From Lentisphaerota bacterium (GTDB lineage Bacteria > Verrucomicrobiota > Lentisphaeria > Victivallales > Victivallaceae), in assembly GCA_015061615.1 (NCBI GenBank), contig SUWE01000001.1, forward strand, positions 78,450 to 142,449: DNA of 64,000 nt. Reading direction: 5' to 3'. Each line of letters begins with the position of its first letter. The stretch's first letter is position 1. Below the pieces are notes generated by a model that had not been told where the DNA came from, made no database searches, and saw only the letters and a list, made by a program, of their open reading frames with translations. Position numbers and translations under genes: made by a program. Positions 41,851-50,684 of this stretch are shown piece by piece.

Positions 41851-44534
41851 AAAATTTTTCTGTTTATATCATAACTGTGGTAACACTTTTGAATTGTGCC
41901 GCAGGAGTCGTTGTATCGGAAAACAAGTCGGAAAAAACCGGTAACCGTATGCTGATATTGAAAAATCCGCTGCTTTCAGTTGCAATCGACTGTGACCGCG
42001 GCGGAATGCTTCACAGTTTTATACCTGTAAACTCCGGGCATGATGAAGTTTATATAAGTTCCGATAACAAAGGCGGCGCCTGTGAACACCTTCTTGCCGG
42101 CAGCAATCAAAATCGGGAAATTTCTTTTTCTCCATACAAGACTGATATTTTGATGAATACTCCGGAAAAAGCCATCATTCGCTGTTCATATCGACTTAAA
42201 TCCGGTGAGTTGAAAGATGTGGAATTTCAGAAATTTTATACAATGACCGGAGATTCTGCCTCTCTTGCTGTTGAGTGGAAAATCATAAATCATACAGAAC
42301 GGCAAATCGGCATATCTCCGTGGATCCGCAATATCGTCACCGGCTACGATCAGGATAATATTACCGCTGGCAAAGCACCATTGGACAGTGATTCATCGGT
42401 CATGCTTGAGTGCGGAGCGTTCCGGAAAGTTGCATCTGCTGCTGACGGATTTTTTGAGCCTGCAAGAAACTGGTTTGCCAGAGTTCCTAAAAAGGTTGAA
42501 AAGGGGAAAAATATTGTCAATTTTATCTTTGACTACAACGAAGTATTTCAGTTTTATACGGTGCATTTCAAGCACATGCACACAATGGAACTGCTTTTCC
42601 GTTTTATAGACCTTGCTCCGCAGGAAAGCTGGACAGGAAGATTTGCCATAGTTTCCGGAGCTTCTCTTTCTGATGTCCGTTTTGCAAGCACAGATATTGC
42701 TGCTGATCTGGTACGCAGAGAGGGAAAGTTATTCCTTTCTCTGACTGCTCCGCGCAATATCAAAGATGCTCAGGTATTGTTGCTTGACAACGCCGGTAAA
42801 ACTGTCGGTACTGCAACAGTATCTGTTCCGGCATTGGAAGTTGCAGAAGTTTCTTTCCCTGATGCAGCCGGGGATATTTTTGAACTCAAAGTGATTTCAA
42901 ACGGCAAAGATTTGATGCTCGATCGCCATTATGCCGGAAAGTTTGCTGAAATGAAATCGACTCTCAAATCATTCCATGCTCCCCGGCGGCCTGAAAAATT
43001 TGAAAAAGTTCTTGAGCCGTGGAAAAAAGAGCTTCCCGGATTTGAAAATCCTGCTCCGCGTAAACTGGATGTGCAGTTGGTTGATTGTTCTGTGAAAAAT
43101 TTGCAGGTGTGGGCAAACAGCAACATCGAGCGGATCATGGAAAAGGATCATCCGTTATCAGATATTCCGGCGGAGAATCCCGTATACACCATCTGCGGAG
43201 CAAAAGCAGAGCGGGAAAGTTTTCAGATCGCATTGCGTAACAGCGGGAAAAAAGAGTTGAAAAATATCTCTGTTTCATTGAAATGCGAGGCTCTGAAAGA
43301 TATTGAAATGACGTGGAATGTTTTGGAATATATCACTACAACACGTCCGTCATTGGGAATGAGTGTTATTGGTCGCTGGCCCGAAGTTCTTGATACAGCA
43401 CGTTCTTTTGCCATCGCTCCGGAGCAGACCCGTTCCGTATGGGCAGAGTTGAAAATTCCCCGCACAGCGGCAGCTGGAGTTTATGATGCGTCGGCAGAAA
43501 TTTCTCAGGATAACAAAGTTGTTGCCGTGATTCCCTTGAAGATCCGCATTTTTGACTTTGAGTTGCCGAAAGTTCCCAGTTTGCGTACCGATACGGGGCG
43601 TTTTTATGGAAACTATCTCAAAATGGCTCAGCGTTACGGCTTCAAAGGAACTCAGAAAGAACTTTTGGAGCAGCTCAATTTATCAATCCTTGAGCATCGC
43701 ATGTCACCGCGTGGTTTGGTCGCAAGCCGTTATGATCTTCGAGCGTATGAAGCTGATCTGATACGGCACATTAAAGCCGGAGCCAATGTTTTTTCATTTC
43801 CCGGTACGAAAAATTGCAACTTGAAAACGCGCAAAGCGATCGAGGCGATCCATGAAAAACACGGGATATCCCATTTGAGCTATACTTATGCATTTGATGA
43901 AATCCATTCTGAACAGATCCCTGTTGTGAATGAGTGGTGTAAAAAATGGAAGGAAGAGCATAAAATTCCGATATTGGTCGTTTATTACGGCGGTCCGGTC
44001 AAGCCGTTATACGGTTCAATCGACATTTGGTGCCGTGCGCTTCTCAAAGAAGATGCCGAACTTCTTGCTGACCGCAACGGAAAAGATGAAATATGGTATA
44101 CCAATACCCCGCTTTATTCTGTGGAAAGAGCGCCTGTTGAGGAACGTGCGGTAATTTGGAAAATATTTTCTCTCGGTATGAAGGGCAGATTGCTGTGGAG
44201 TGTAGCTTCATGGACGAACAGTCCTTATATTCAGACATTCAGAAGCGGTCAGAATCTGCATGGTGTGTTATATTATCCGGCACCGGAAGGTATCCGTCCC
44301 GGAATCCGATTGAAGGTTATAGCTGATGCCGTGGATGATTTTGACTATCTTTGCATATTGAAAAGTGAAGCAGCCAGAGTAAAATCTTCCGGTAAGGCTG
44401 CGGAACTTGTCGCTGAAGCTGAAAAATTGCTGGATGATAAATTCTATCTCAACAAGGAGTTGGCAGGTAATGAATATTTGCAGAAACGAAATCAGGCAGG
44501 GATATTGATTGAGAAATTAAGCAGGATAAAATAA
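41847..44534 (+). CDS. Secreted DUF4091-like protein, long form
   Basis: 895 residues, start overlapping the preceding stop by 4 nt. The N-terminus has a signal peptide (KNFSVYIITVVTLLNCAAG). Residues about 25-360 form beta-sandwich domains, some resembling a mutarotase-like fold. Residues about 400-560 hold a second sandwich (PVYTICGAKAERESFQIALRNSG). From 560 a barrel (DTGRFYGNYLKMAQRYGF, YTYAFDEIHSEQIPVV with the acidic Asp-Glu pair, VVYYGGPVKPLYGSID) leads to the DUF4091-like end RLKVIADAVDDFDYLCILK. This is the layout of suspected glycosidases of this group. The substrate is unknown. Confidence 0.72.
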   Translation: MKNFSVYIITVVTLLNCAAGVVVSENKSEKTGNRMLILKNPLLSVAIDCDRGGMLHSFIPVNSGHDEVYISSDNKGGACEHLLAGSNQNREISFSPYKTDILMNTPEKAIIRCSYRLKSGELKDVEFQKFYTMTGDSASLAVEWKIINHTERQIGISPWIRNIVTGYDQDNITAGKAPLDSDSSVMLECGAFRKVASAADGFFEPARNWFARVPKKVEKGKNIVNFIFDYNEVFQFYTVHFKHMHTMELLFRFIDLAPQESWTGRFAIVSGASLSDVRFASTDIAADLVRREGKLFLSLTAPRNIKDAQVLLLDNAGKTVGTATVSVPALEVAEVSFPDAAGDIFELKVISNGKDLMLDRHYAGKFAEMKSTLKSFHAPRRPEKFEKVLEPWKKELPGFENPAPRKLDVQLVDCSVKNLQVWANSNIERIMEKDHPLSDIPAENPVYTICGAKAERESFQIALRNSGKKELKNISVSLKCEALKDIEMTWNVLEYITTTRPSLGMSVIGRWPEVLDTARSFAIAPEQTRSVWAELKIPRTAAAGVYDASAEISQDNKVVAVIPLKIRIFDFELPKVPSLRTDTGRFYGNYLKMAQRYGFKGTQKELLEQLNLSILEHRMSPRGLVASRYDLRAYEADLIRHIKAGANVFSFPGTKNCNLKTRKAIEAIHEKHGISHLSYTYAFDEIHSEQIPVVNEWCKKWKEEHKIPILVVYYGGPVKPLYGSIDIWCRALLKEDAELLADRNGKDEIWYTNTPLYSVERAPVEERAVIWKIFSLGMKGRLLWSVASWTNSPYIQTFRSGQNLHGVLYYPAPEGIRPGIRLKVIADAVDDFDYLCILKSEAARVKSSGKAAELVAEAEKLLDDKFYLNKELAGNEYLQKRNQAGILIEKLSRIK

Positions 44535-44546
44535 CCGGGGAGTTTT

Positions 44547-45428
44547 ATGATGATAAGTTATGCTTTATCGACATGTGCATTCGGCGGTGTTATTGATGAA
44601 ATGACTGCTGATGCTTTGCGAAAAGGTAAATTTCGTCAATTTGAATTGCTTTTTTCCACTGCTCCTGACGGAGAAGTTTTTTCAAAATTTCTCCAAGAAG
44701 CAAGGAAATTGGTGAATGAAGGAGTTATGACATTTTCAAGTAGCCACATGCCGTTTCAAAACGGTAATAACTGGGATGTTTCCTGCACTGATGAATATGT
44801 CCGCAAATACATTGTTGCCAATCACATCGACCTGCTGAGAAAGAATGCCGATATCATCGGCAGAAATGTTGCTGTTCACGCCAGTGGAGAACCGCCGCTG
44901 GATGAGCATCCTGTGCGGATGGTGCAGATTTGCCGGACTCTCGAAGATTTGATGCCGATTGCCGATGAGTTGGATTTGACTTTCAATATTGAATATCTGC
45001 CCCGTACCTGTCTGGGAAATTCTGTGGAAGAACTTCAAGCAATCGTTGCAAATTTTGACAAAAAGCGTGTCGGTATCTGTTTGGATGTGAATCATACGAT
45101 GGATCGCTATGCGGAGCTGCCTGATATGATAAATGTTCTTGCCGAACGGATAAATACATTCCATATCAGTGATTATGACGGTGTCGATGAAACTCACTGG
45201 ATACCGGGGCAGGGAATTATCAACTGGTCTGCTGTTTTGCAGGAAATCCGCAAAATCAATCACAATGTTCTGTTGATCCTTGAAACGGATATGCAGTTGA
45301 AACGCCTTGCCCGTAAGGTCGATCCGGTATTCGCACTGCGGCAGAATGAACGGGCTGTCTGGTTTATGGAAAACTTTGACCGCTTGAGCGCCGAATCTGC
45401 CGCGTTTGTCATTCCCGGAAATAATTGA
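44547..45428 (+). CDS. Sugar phosphate isomerase/epimerase-like TIM barrel protein
   Basis: 293 residues, cytosolic (no signal). The family's metal ligands are seen in FNIEYLPRTC (Glu, about residue 149), GICLDVNHTMDRY (Asp-His, about 175), FHISDYDGVDETHWIPGQG (His-Asp, about 205-223) and LLILETDMQL (Glu, about 245). The closing HWIPGQGIINW strand matches xylose-isomerase-like epimerases. GGGGAG precedes the paired ATG. It is the last gene of the 38562-45428 operon and followed by a terminator, paralleling the isomerase at 7336 in the first glycan locus. Confidence 0.82.
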   Translation: MMISYALSTCAFGGVIDEMTADALRKGKFRQFELLFSTAPDGEVFSKFLQEARKLVNEGVMTFSSSHMPFQNGNNWDVSCTDEYVRKYIVANHIDLLRKNADIIGRNVAVHASGEPPLDEHPVRMVQICRTLEDLMPIADELDLTFNIEYLPRTCLGNSVEELQAIVANFDKKRVGICLDVNHTMDRYAELPDMINVLAERINTFHISDYDGVDETHWIPGQGIINWSAVLQEIRKINHNVLLILETDMQLKRLARKVDPVFALRQNERAVWFMENFDRLSAESAAFVIPGNN

Positions 45429-45435
45429 ATATTCT

Positions 45436-45479
45436 GCCGCTTTTTTTTGAAAGTGTTGTTTTCTGAAAAAGCGGCTTTT
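45436..45479 (+). terminator. Terminator at the end of the second glycan locus
   Basis: GCCGCTTTTT (45436-45445) pairs with AAAAAGCGGC (45466-45475) around a 20-nt loop, followed by TTTT. It is also T-rich on the other strand and could stop transcripts from both sides. Confidence 0.7.
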
Positions 45480-45630
45480 ATTTGCCACAGTTGATTTTGC
45501 TTTGAATGTACTTTACCGCATCTTTTAAGGTGAACTCCTGAAAGAATTTGGGCGTATCACTGTCGGGAATTTGGATTTTGAAGTGTTCTTCCAATCCCAT
45601 GATGAATTCCGCATCTTCCAGTGCAGACTT
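45478..45630 (-). pseudogene. Acyl carrier protein C-terminal fragment
   Basis: The minus strand encodes 50 residues, KSALEDAEFIMGLEEHF... ending in TLKDAVKYIQSKINCGK and a stop at 45478-45480. This matches ACP helices II-IV (compare LDTVELVMALEEEF in E. coli AcpP). The first half, with helix I, is absent, and the phosphopantetheine Ser of the DSL motif is replaced by Ala. The fragment starts exactly at the stop codon (45631-45633) of the membrane protein gene upstream and in the same frame. It is a remnant left by recombination or deletion and cannot be a working carrier. The only inner ATG would start after the prosthetic site. Confidence 0.72.
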
Positions 45631-46416
45631 TTATTTTTTTAGTAAAATACGTTTTTGCAAAAAACTTGCAGCTCTCCAAAGAATGAAGACTCCGATCAAA
45701 AGAAAAACTCCTGTAATGATAAAATCTAAAAGATCAGCCTGCTCCGATTTCAACATTCCCCATAACATGAAAGCCCCCAATGCACTCCAAAACGCGCCGA
45801 ACAACAGCAAGAAAACAGCTGCCCCGACATGGTTTTGCTGCGTTTCTTTTTCAATTTCTTTTTTTGAATCATCTTCCAACAGAGGCAAGCAGGTATATTC
45901 TGCAAGCAGTTTGGCATCTCTCATAATCGCATCTTCCGAACCATGCCGCAACAGAAGATATTGTTCACCTCTTGGAAAAAACAGCTTCAGAGTATAACTG
46001 ACCCAGGAACCTTCGTTGTCACTCTCAACTGCTGCTGACACTTGCAAATGTTCTGCATTTACCAATGAAATAGCAGATGTAAAATCATCCTCGCCAGCTT
46101 TTCTTTTATTCTTGCCGAGGGGATAAAACATCCGTTGCCGAAGGTCAATAAATGGATAACGACGACGGCAATTCCATAGCATTAATCCAGCCCCGACTAA
46201 AAAAAATACGGAACCTAAAATAATAGTGGGATAGAGAGATTCCCCTGATTCCCGTTTTTCTGCCAGCGGACCGAAGAAACACCCCAAGCCAATTATTGCA
46301 AAAACAGCATGAAAAAACAAAAGTTTTCTGGTAGGTTTCACTTTGATAAATTCAGGCGTTACTTCCAAACGATATGACTCAAAGTTGGAACTTCCCATGT
46401 TAAATTTTTTTACCAT
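45631..46416 (-). CDS. Membrane protein of unknown function
   Basis: 261 residues with about four hydrophobic segments: two after residue 30 (KLLFFHAVFAIIGLGCFFG and LYPTIILGSVFFLVGAGLML) and two near the C-terminus (VGAAVFLLLFGAFWSALGAFML and FIITGVFLLIGVFILW). Between them lies a soluble domain of about 110 residues containing DLRQRMFYPLGK, which recalls bacterial PH-like or YcxB-like membrane proteins. I cannot assign a family. Its reading frame ends directly at an in-frame ACP fragment. It belongs to a set of three small minus-strand membrane genes. Confidence 0.72.
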   Translation of the reverse strand: MVKKFNMGSSNFESYRLEVTPEFIKVKPTRKLLFFHAVFAIIGLGCFFGPLAEKRESGESLYPTIILGSVFFLVGAGLMLWNCRRRYPFIDLRQRMFYPLGKNKRKAGEDDFTSAISLVNAEHLQVSAAVESDNEGSWVSYTLKLFFPRGEQYLLLRHGSEDAIMRDAKLLAEYTCLPLLEDDSKKEIEKETQQNHVGAAVFLLLFGAFWSALGAFMLWGMLKSEQADLLDFIITGVFLLIGVFILWRAASFLQKRILLKK

Positions 46417-46442
46417 ACCATCACCTTTTCAGTTAACAGCAG

Positions 46443-46619
46443 TTACCATTCTGAAAGTCTCCAGCAGAGGTACAAAACGCCTGCGATAAAAGCGATGGCA
46501 AGAATCAGGAACAATATCTTTACCCACTTCGGCACTTCCCGGTCAGCGCCGAGTTTGTTTGCCTGATCTCCGAACAGCATTGTAAAAAATTCAGCAATGA
46601 TTTCAATAAGAATATCCAT
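46443..46619 (-). CDS. Small single-span membrane protein, 58 residues
   Basis: A short frame (MDILIEIIAEFFTMLFGDQA..., ending in RLSEW) begins with the ATG that overlaps the stop of the gene upstream (TAATG), a sign of coupled translation. Residues about 33-53 (VKILFLILAIAFIAGVLYLC) form one transmembrane segment preceded by a Lys/Trp flank. Function unknown. The coupling and typical codon use make it a real gene. Confidence 0.68.
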   Translation of the reverse strand: MDILIEIIAEFFTMLFGDQANKLGADREVPKWVKILFLILAIAFIAGVLYLCWRLSEW

Positions 46620-46984
46620 TACCTATTTTCCTTTCTGCCACACAGCAATTTCACCCCGATTGTGAAAAAACTGCATATCCCGAACCAGTTCAACCATACA
46701 AGGCAAGTTGTAAGCAGCCACAAATCCCAGCCGAATCCGCCGCCCGGTCCCAGAATGGTCAGAGGCAGTCCTGTAATGACGAATCCTACGTATGCTTCAC
46801 TCTGATCTGGCAGCAGCGAACCCCCCAGAAGAAACAGAGCGATCAATGCAGTGATCAAAGATTTCTTCAATACGGATTTCCGGTATCCGCGGAAATCTTT
46901 GATAAGCATCACAACGGATAAAATCACCCCGGCAACAGGGATAACAGTCAATCCATAAAGCAGCAAGATTATATCCATAACCAT
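46619..46984 (-). CDS. Small multi-span membrane protein of unknown function
   Basis: 121 residues. AAAGGAG lies 9 nt before the ATG. There are about three to four hydrophobic segments: IILLLYGLTVIPVAGVILSVVMLI, SLITALIALFLLGGSLL, a segment at 70-85 and WLLTTCLVWLNWFGICSFFTIGV. The loop holds a GPGGGFGWD Gly-rich turn. No family is recognised. It is coupled to the 58-residue protein downstream. A promoter TTGAAA-16-TATATT lies at 47021-47048. Confidence 0.72.
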   Translation of the reverse strand: MVMDIILLLYGLTVIPVAGVILSVVMLIKDFRGYRKSVLKKSLITALIALFLLGGSLLPDQSEAYVGFVITGLPLTILGPGGGFGWDLWLLTTCLVWLNWFGICSFFTIGVKLLCGRKENR

Positions 46985-47020
46985 AAAACCACTCTCCTTT
47001 CGAGTTCAGTGCGTTAATAT

Positions 47021-47048
47021 AATATACTGTCTGTCAAAGAATTTTCAA
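47021..47048 (-). promoter_or_regulatory. Promoter of the small membrane protein genes
   Basis: Minus strand TTGAAA (47043-47048), 16-nt spacer, TATATT (47021-47026), about 37 nt before the start at 46984. Confidence 0.5.
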
Positions 47049-47120
47049 ATTACAGAATTTTTATTCTGCCGGAAAAAAGCTGTTTTGCAAATTTTAAGAA
47101 GGATTTTTCATTTTTCGCAG

Positions 47121-47149
47121 TTGTAAATAACTGCCGTGTATGATATATT
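47121..47149 (+). promoter_or_regulatory. Promoter of the 584-residue membrane protein gene
   Basis: TTGTAA (47121-47126), 17-nt spacer, TATATT (47144-47149), 28 nt before the ATG at 47178. Confidence 0.5.
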
Positions 47150-47177
47150 ATTCCGCGGTTCTACGGAGAATATACCA

Positions 47178-48932
47178 ATGAAAAATAATGTATTGAAACA
47201 CTGCAAACGCAAAAAATTCTTTTACCGCTTGTTCATGCGGAAATCTCCCCGTACAGGAGCAATGTTCGGTTTGGCGTGGATGAATATGGCAATAGCTTTT
47301 ATTCCATTTTTTGCGCTTGCGTTGTTTCAAGTTATGGGAAGATGGAATGGATTTTTGCCATTTTTTACAATCGCTTTTTCAGCTGTTCTTCTTTATCTCT
47401 ATGGTATGATTTGTTGTGCATTGGGACTTGAGAGGATTTTTCACCAGACATACAAGGCAAAAAAACTTTGTAATTTTCTGGGTGGAGTTTGTGCCTGGAT
47501 CCCGCCGTTGACAGGTGTTTTTTTAATTCCTGTTTTGATTCAGCGCAAGCGGTGGTTCGGGGTGTTATCGGCACTGGCAGGCATTGTTCTTTACGGAATA
47601 AGTTTTTACTGTTCCAATACCGTTTTTTCTGTTGTTTTTTTTGCTTCTGTTTGTTATTTGACTGCATTGTCTTTGGTTCAGGATAAATACCGTTTTTCCA
47701 AAATTTTCATGATTCCGTTTGGCATTGCAGTGCTGCTCAATTTGTTTTTATTCTTCTGGCATGTGAAACTGCAAATGGATGTCAGATATAAACATTATGA
47801 ACTTGCCCGTCTTGTCGGACGCTCTCTGAATATTGATGATTTATGGGATGAGGACGCAACAGGTTTTTCTCCTGACAAAGAGCCATTGAAAACGCTTATC
47901 GCAAAAAATTCCGATGGTATTGATATTGATTTTGATTTGCATGATTCTTCTGCGGCAAAGAAAAAATTGCTTGAAATCAATTCTCAACACGCCGGATTTA
48001 TCAGCGCTCTTGAGCAATTTTTGACTCTTCCGGTGCATTATGTTGCTCATAAAAAATCTGATGACGGATTGCTCATGGGGGTGAATATGCCGGAACTCAA
48101 CGTTTTACGCAACGGTGCGCGTATTTTGCTTTTGAAAATAGCAGCTGATCCTGAGAATAAACAGAATGTTGAAAGATGTAATACAGAATTAAAAAAATTG
48201 CGAGACTGGTCACTGCATAACCGCTTCTTGCTCTCTTATCTTGTGGCTGTTGCAATAGAACGCATAAGAATCAATGCTCTGCGTCCGGTGATTGCAAGGT
48301 ATGGATATTATTCTTCGTCAGAACTCAAAGAGCTTATCGGACCGGAAGTCGAATGGAACCGATTTTTGCGTCTGGCTTACGGAGATGAGGCGATTTGCTT
48401 CAGGGACAGTTTGAATCATTTACAGAATATGGCAGTTTCTGCTGACTTATCAACGGCAAGTCCTGCATTGATCAGTTTGAAAAAACATTTGCCGTTGTTC
48501 ATATCTCTGCACTTTTTGCGTGATTATGATTTCGCGCTTGATAATTACATCGCATTGTGTAAGCTTACTGATGAAGAACTTTCCGCTCTGGACAAGTGCC
48601 GCAAGGGGGAGTTTGATGAAAAAAGTGCCCAATGTAACTTTTTTATTGTGTCAAGTATGCTGTTGCCTTCATTGAATTCAACAATAAAACATACAGCAAG
48701 TGCAATGGATATCCGTAAAATGGCGCTGTGTGCCATAGGGGTGATGGAACGCAAAAATGATCTTTCTCTTATGCCGGAATTTCCGCTTGCCGCATTGGAT
48801 CACCAACCCTTGAAGTTTGAAAAAACAAATGATGGCTTCAGGATTTATTCTCATACTGCGGATGGAAAAATCCCCGGTGAAAAAGATATAGCATATTATT
48901 ATCAGCTTCATTTGAAATGTGACTGCAAATAA
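47178..48932 (+). CDS. Large membrane protein of unknown function
   Basis: 584 residues from the ATG at 47178, with CGGAG upstream. After a Lys/Arg-rich start, residues 30-205 hold about six transmembrane segments (first GLAWMNMAIAFIPFFALALFQ). The remaining 380 residues are soluble, largely helical, and contain a run of hydrophobic repeats without a recognised motif (LLEINSQHAGFISALEQFL, LSYLVAVAIERIRINALRP). The layout resembles proteins with a membrane anchor and a helical sensing or scaffold domain. No function can be given. It stands alone with its own promoter. Confidence 0.72.
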   Translation: MKNNVLKHCKRKKFFYRLFMRKSPRTGAMFGLAWMNMAIAFIPFFALALFQVMGRWNGFLPFFTIAFSAVLLYLYGMICCALGLERIFHQTYKAKKLCNFLGGVCAWIPPLTGVFLIPVLIQRKRWFGVLSALAGIVLYGISFYCSNTVFSVVFFASVCYLTALSLVQDKYRFSKIFMIPFGIAVLLNLFLFFWHVKLQMDVRYKHYELARLVGRSLNIDDLWDEDATGFSPDKEPLKTLIAKNSDGIDIDFDLHDSSAAKKKLLEINSQHAGFISALEQFLTLPVHYVAHKKSDDGLLMGVNMPELNVLRNGARILLLKIAADPENKQNVERCNTELKKLRDWSLHNRFLLSYLVAVAIERIRINALRPVIARYGYYSSSELKELIGPEVEWNRFLRLAYGDEAICFRDSLNHLQNMAVSADLSTASPALISLKKHLPLFISLHFLRDYDFALDNYIALCKLTDEELSALDKCRKGEFDEKSAQCNFFIVSSMLLPSLNSTIKHTASAMDIRKMALCAIGVMERKNDLSLMPEFPLAALDHQPLKFEKTNDGFRIYSHTADGKIPGEKDIAYYYQLHLKCDCK

Positions 48933-49082
48933 CGGTGTTTCACTGGTAACTGTTCCGGTTTTACCATTTCATTCCATCCGTGATATTTTATTGTATTATC
49001 TTTATTTCAGTTTTTTACTCAGCTTGTAATAAATTGAAAACGGTGTATATTATACGGATTGATAAATTTAAGGGTGTGAAAA

Positions 49083-49979
49083 ATGAATTTAACAGCATTT
49101 CTTCTTATTCTGGTTTCTGTGTTCATGCATGCCGCATGGAATTTCCTCGGCAAAAAAGAGAGTCCGAGTTCTGCATTTTTTTTTATTGCCGCTGTTGCAG
49201 GAGCCCTTTTTTGTCTTCCATTCGTTTTTTTCAGCGGAGTTGATTTTTTTGCGATTCCCGCAAAATTCTGGTATATTCTTATTGCCAGCGTCAGTTTTAA
49301 CCTGATTTACTTTTTTGCACTTGCATCCGGCTACCGTTGCGGAGATATTTCTCTGGTTTATCCACTGGGACGCTCTTTGCCGGTTCTTCTTACTGCGGGA
49401 GTCACCCTGCTTTTGAATATCGGCGGCAAGCCGCTTTCGACAAATGCTCTTATCGGAATGGCTGTTCTTTTTGTCGGTTGTGTTATTCTGCCATTGCAGA
49501 AATGGAGCGATTTCAAGTTTCAAACGTATTTTTCCAAAGTGATTTTCTGGGTTCTTTTTATAAGTTTCGGAGCTACGGGCTATACCATTCTGGACAGTAT
49601 GGATATGGCGATACTTAAAACTGTATCTTTCAGTAACGGGGTGTTGCGTGCCATATTTTTTCAGTTCGCCGCTGAAGTACTTATATCTTTCGGCATGTTT
49701 TGGTTAGTGATTTTTTCCGCCCGTGAACGCGCAGAACTCAAGCGTATTGCCCGTTCTTATGCTCCGTGGCTGGCAGGTGTTTTTACTGCAATGGCGTATA
49801 TACTTGTCCTGCTTGCGATGAATCAGGTTTCAAACGTCTGCTATATTCAGGCATTCAGACAGATGAGTTTGCCTATCGGTATGCTTGCCGGGGTATTTAT
49901 TTTGAAAGAATCCTGTTCCATGCCCAAAATTGTAGGAATCATTCTGATTGTCAGCGGTCTGGTTATGACCTCATTCTGA
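49083..49979 (+). CDS. EamA/DMT-family transporter
   Basis: 298 residues with ten predicted hydrophobic segments in two halves, the typical drug/metabolite transporter layout (about 5 plus 5). Family features: FLLILVSVFMHAAWNFLGKKE at the start, the RCGDISLVYPLGRSLPVLLTAG segment in the first half, and NVCYIQAFRQMSLPIGMLAGVFILKES in the second, which corresponds to the family's second EamA repeat. AAGGG precedes the ATG. The 3' end overlaps the convergent tcdA gene by 9 nt. The solute is unknown. Confidence 0.85.
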   Translation: MNLTAFLLILVSVFMHAAWNFLGKKESPSSAFFFIAAVAGALFCLPFVFFSGVDFFAIPAKFWYILIASVSFNLIYFFALASGYRCGDISLVYPLGRSLPVLLTAGVTLLLNIGGKPLSTNALIGMAVLFVGCVILPLQKWSDFKFQTYFSKVIFWVLFISFGATGYTILDSMDMAILKTVSFSNGVLRAIFFQFAAEVLISFGMFWLVIFSARERAELKRIARSYAPWLAGVFTAMAYILVLLAMNQVSNVCYIQAFRQMSLPIGMLAGVFILKESCSMPKIVGIILIVSGLVMTSF

Positions 49980-50681
49980 CTCTTTTTCTGTAAGTTTGCG
50001 GATTGCCGCCGCCGCGCAGAAACAGCCGAAAATTGCCGGAATATAACTTATACTGCCGATTTTTTTATGTTCAAAACTCCGTTGCGGCAACTCCGGGGAA
50101 AATACCGTCTGAACTCCCTTGTATATTTTCAGTTCCTTCAATTTTCCCCGCATTATCCTTGCCAACGGACAGCCGTGAGTTTTGCTTATATCAGCAAAAG
50201 CGATTTGTGACGGATCAATTTTGCCGCCAGCTCCCATCGAGGATATGAACGGAATATTTTTCTCTTTCAACTCTCTTATCAGTTCCGTTTTCACCGGAAC
50301 ATCATCTATTGCATCGACAACAAAATCAAAACCTTTTTCAAGCAGTTCAGAAATATCTTCCGCACTTTTCAGAAAACTGTTTATTGCCACAAATATCCCT
50401 GAAGGATTTATCTCTTTGAATCTTGCCGCCGCAACTTCCGCCTTCGGTTTGCCGATCGTGCTGCTCACTGCTATTATCTGACGGTTGCAATTAGTTATGT
50501 CGACTTTGTCTCCGTCTACGAGTGTGATATGGGATACTCCTGAGCGCACGATATTTTCTGCCGCGTGACCACCGACACCGCCGACACCGACGATCAGGAC
50601 TCTTTTGTTACGCAGTTTTTCTGCATCATCCCCCAGCAGCAATGCTGTTCTGGAAAATCTTTCTTCTGTACTCTGTTCCAT
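49971..50681 (-). CDS. tcdA: tRNA threonylcarbamoyladenosine dehydratase (TcdA/CsdL, E1-like)
   Basis: 236 residues. It uses ATP to cyclise t6A37 of tRNA to ct6A. Seen: ERFSRTALLLGDDAEKLRNKRVLIVGVGGVGGHAAENIVRSGV region (residues 7-49, with GxGGVG), VDGDKVDITNCNRQIIA (with the Asp-Asn-Arg adenylation contacts), DFVVDAIDDVPVKTELI and ISSMGAGGKIDPSQ. The catalytic Cys of some E1-like enzymes corresponds here to THGCPLARIMR. It is the last gene of the six-gene operon from pfp and lies 3 nt after the tatD-like gene. Confidence 0.87.
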   Translation of the reverse strand: MEQSTEERFSRTALLLGDDAEKLRNKRVLIVGVGGVGGHAAENIVRSGVSHITLVDGDKVDITNCNRQIIAVSSTIGKPKAEVAAARFKEINPSGIFVAINSFLKSAEDISELLEKGFDFVVDAIDDVPVKTELIRELKEKNIPFISSMGAGGKIDPSQIAFADISKTHGCPLARIMRGKLKELKIYKGVQTVFSPELPQRSFEHKKIGSISYIPAIFGCFCAAAAIRKLTEKESE

Positions 50682-50684
50682 GAT

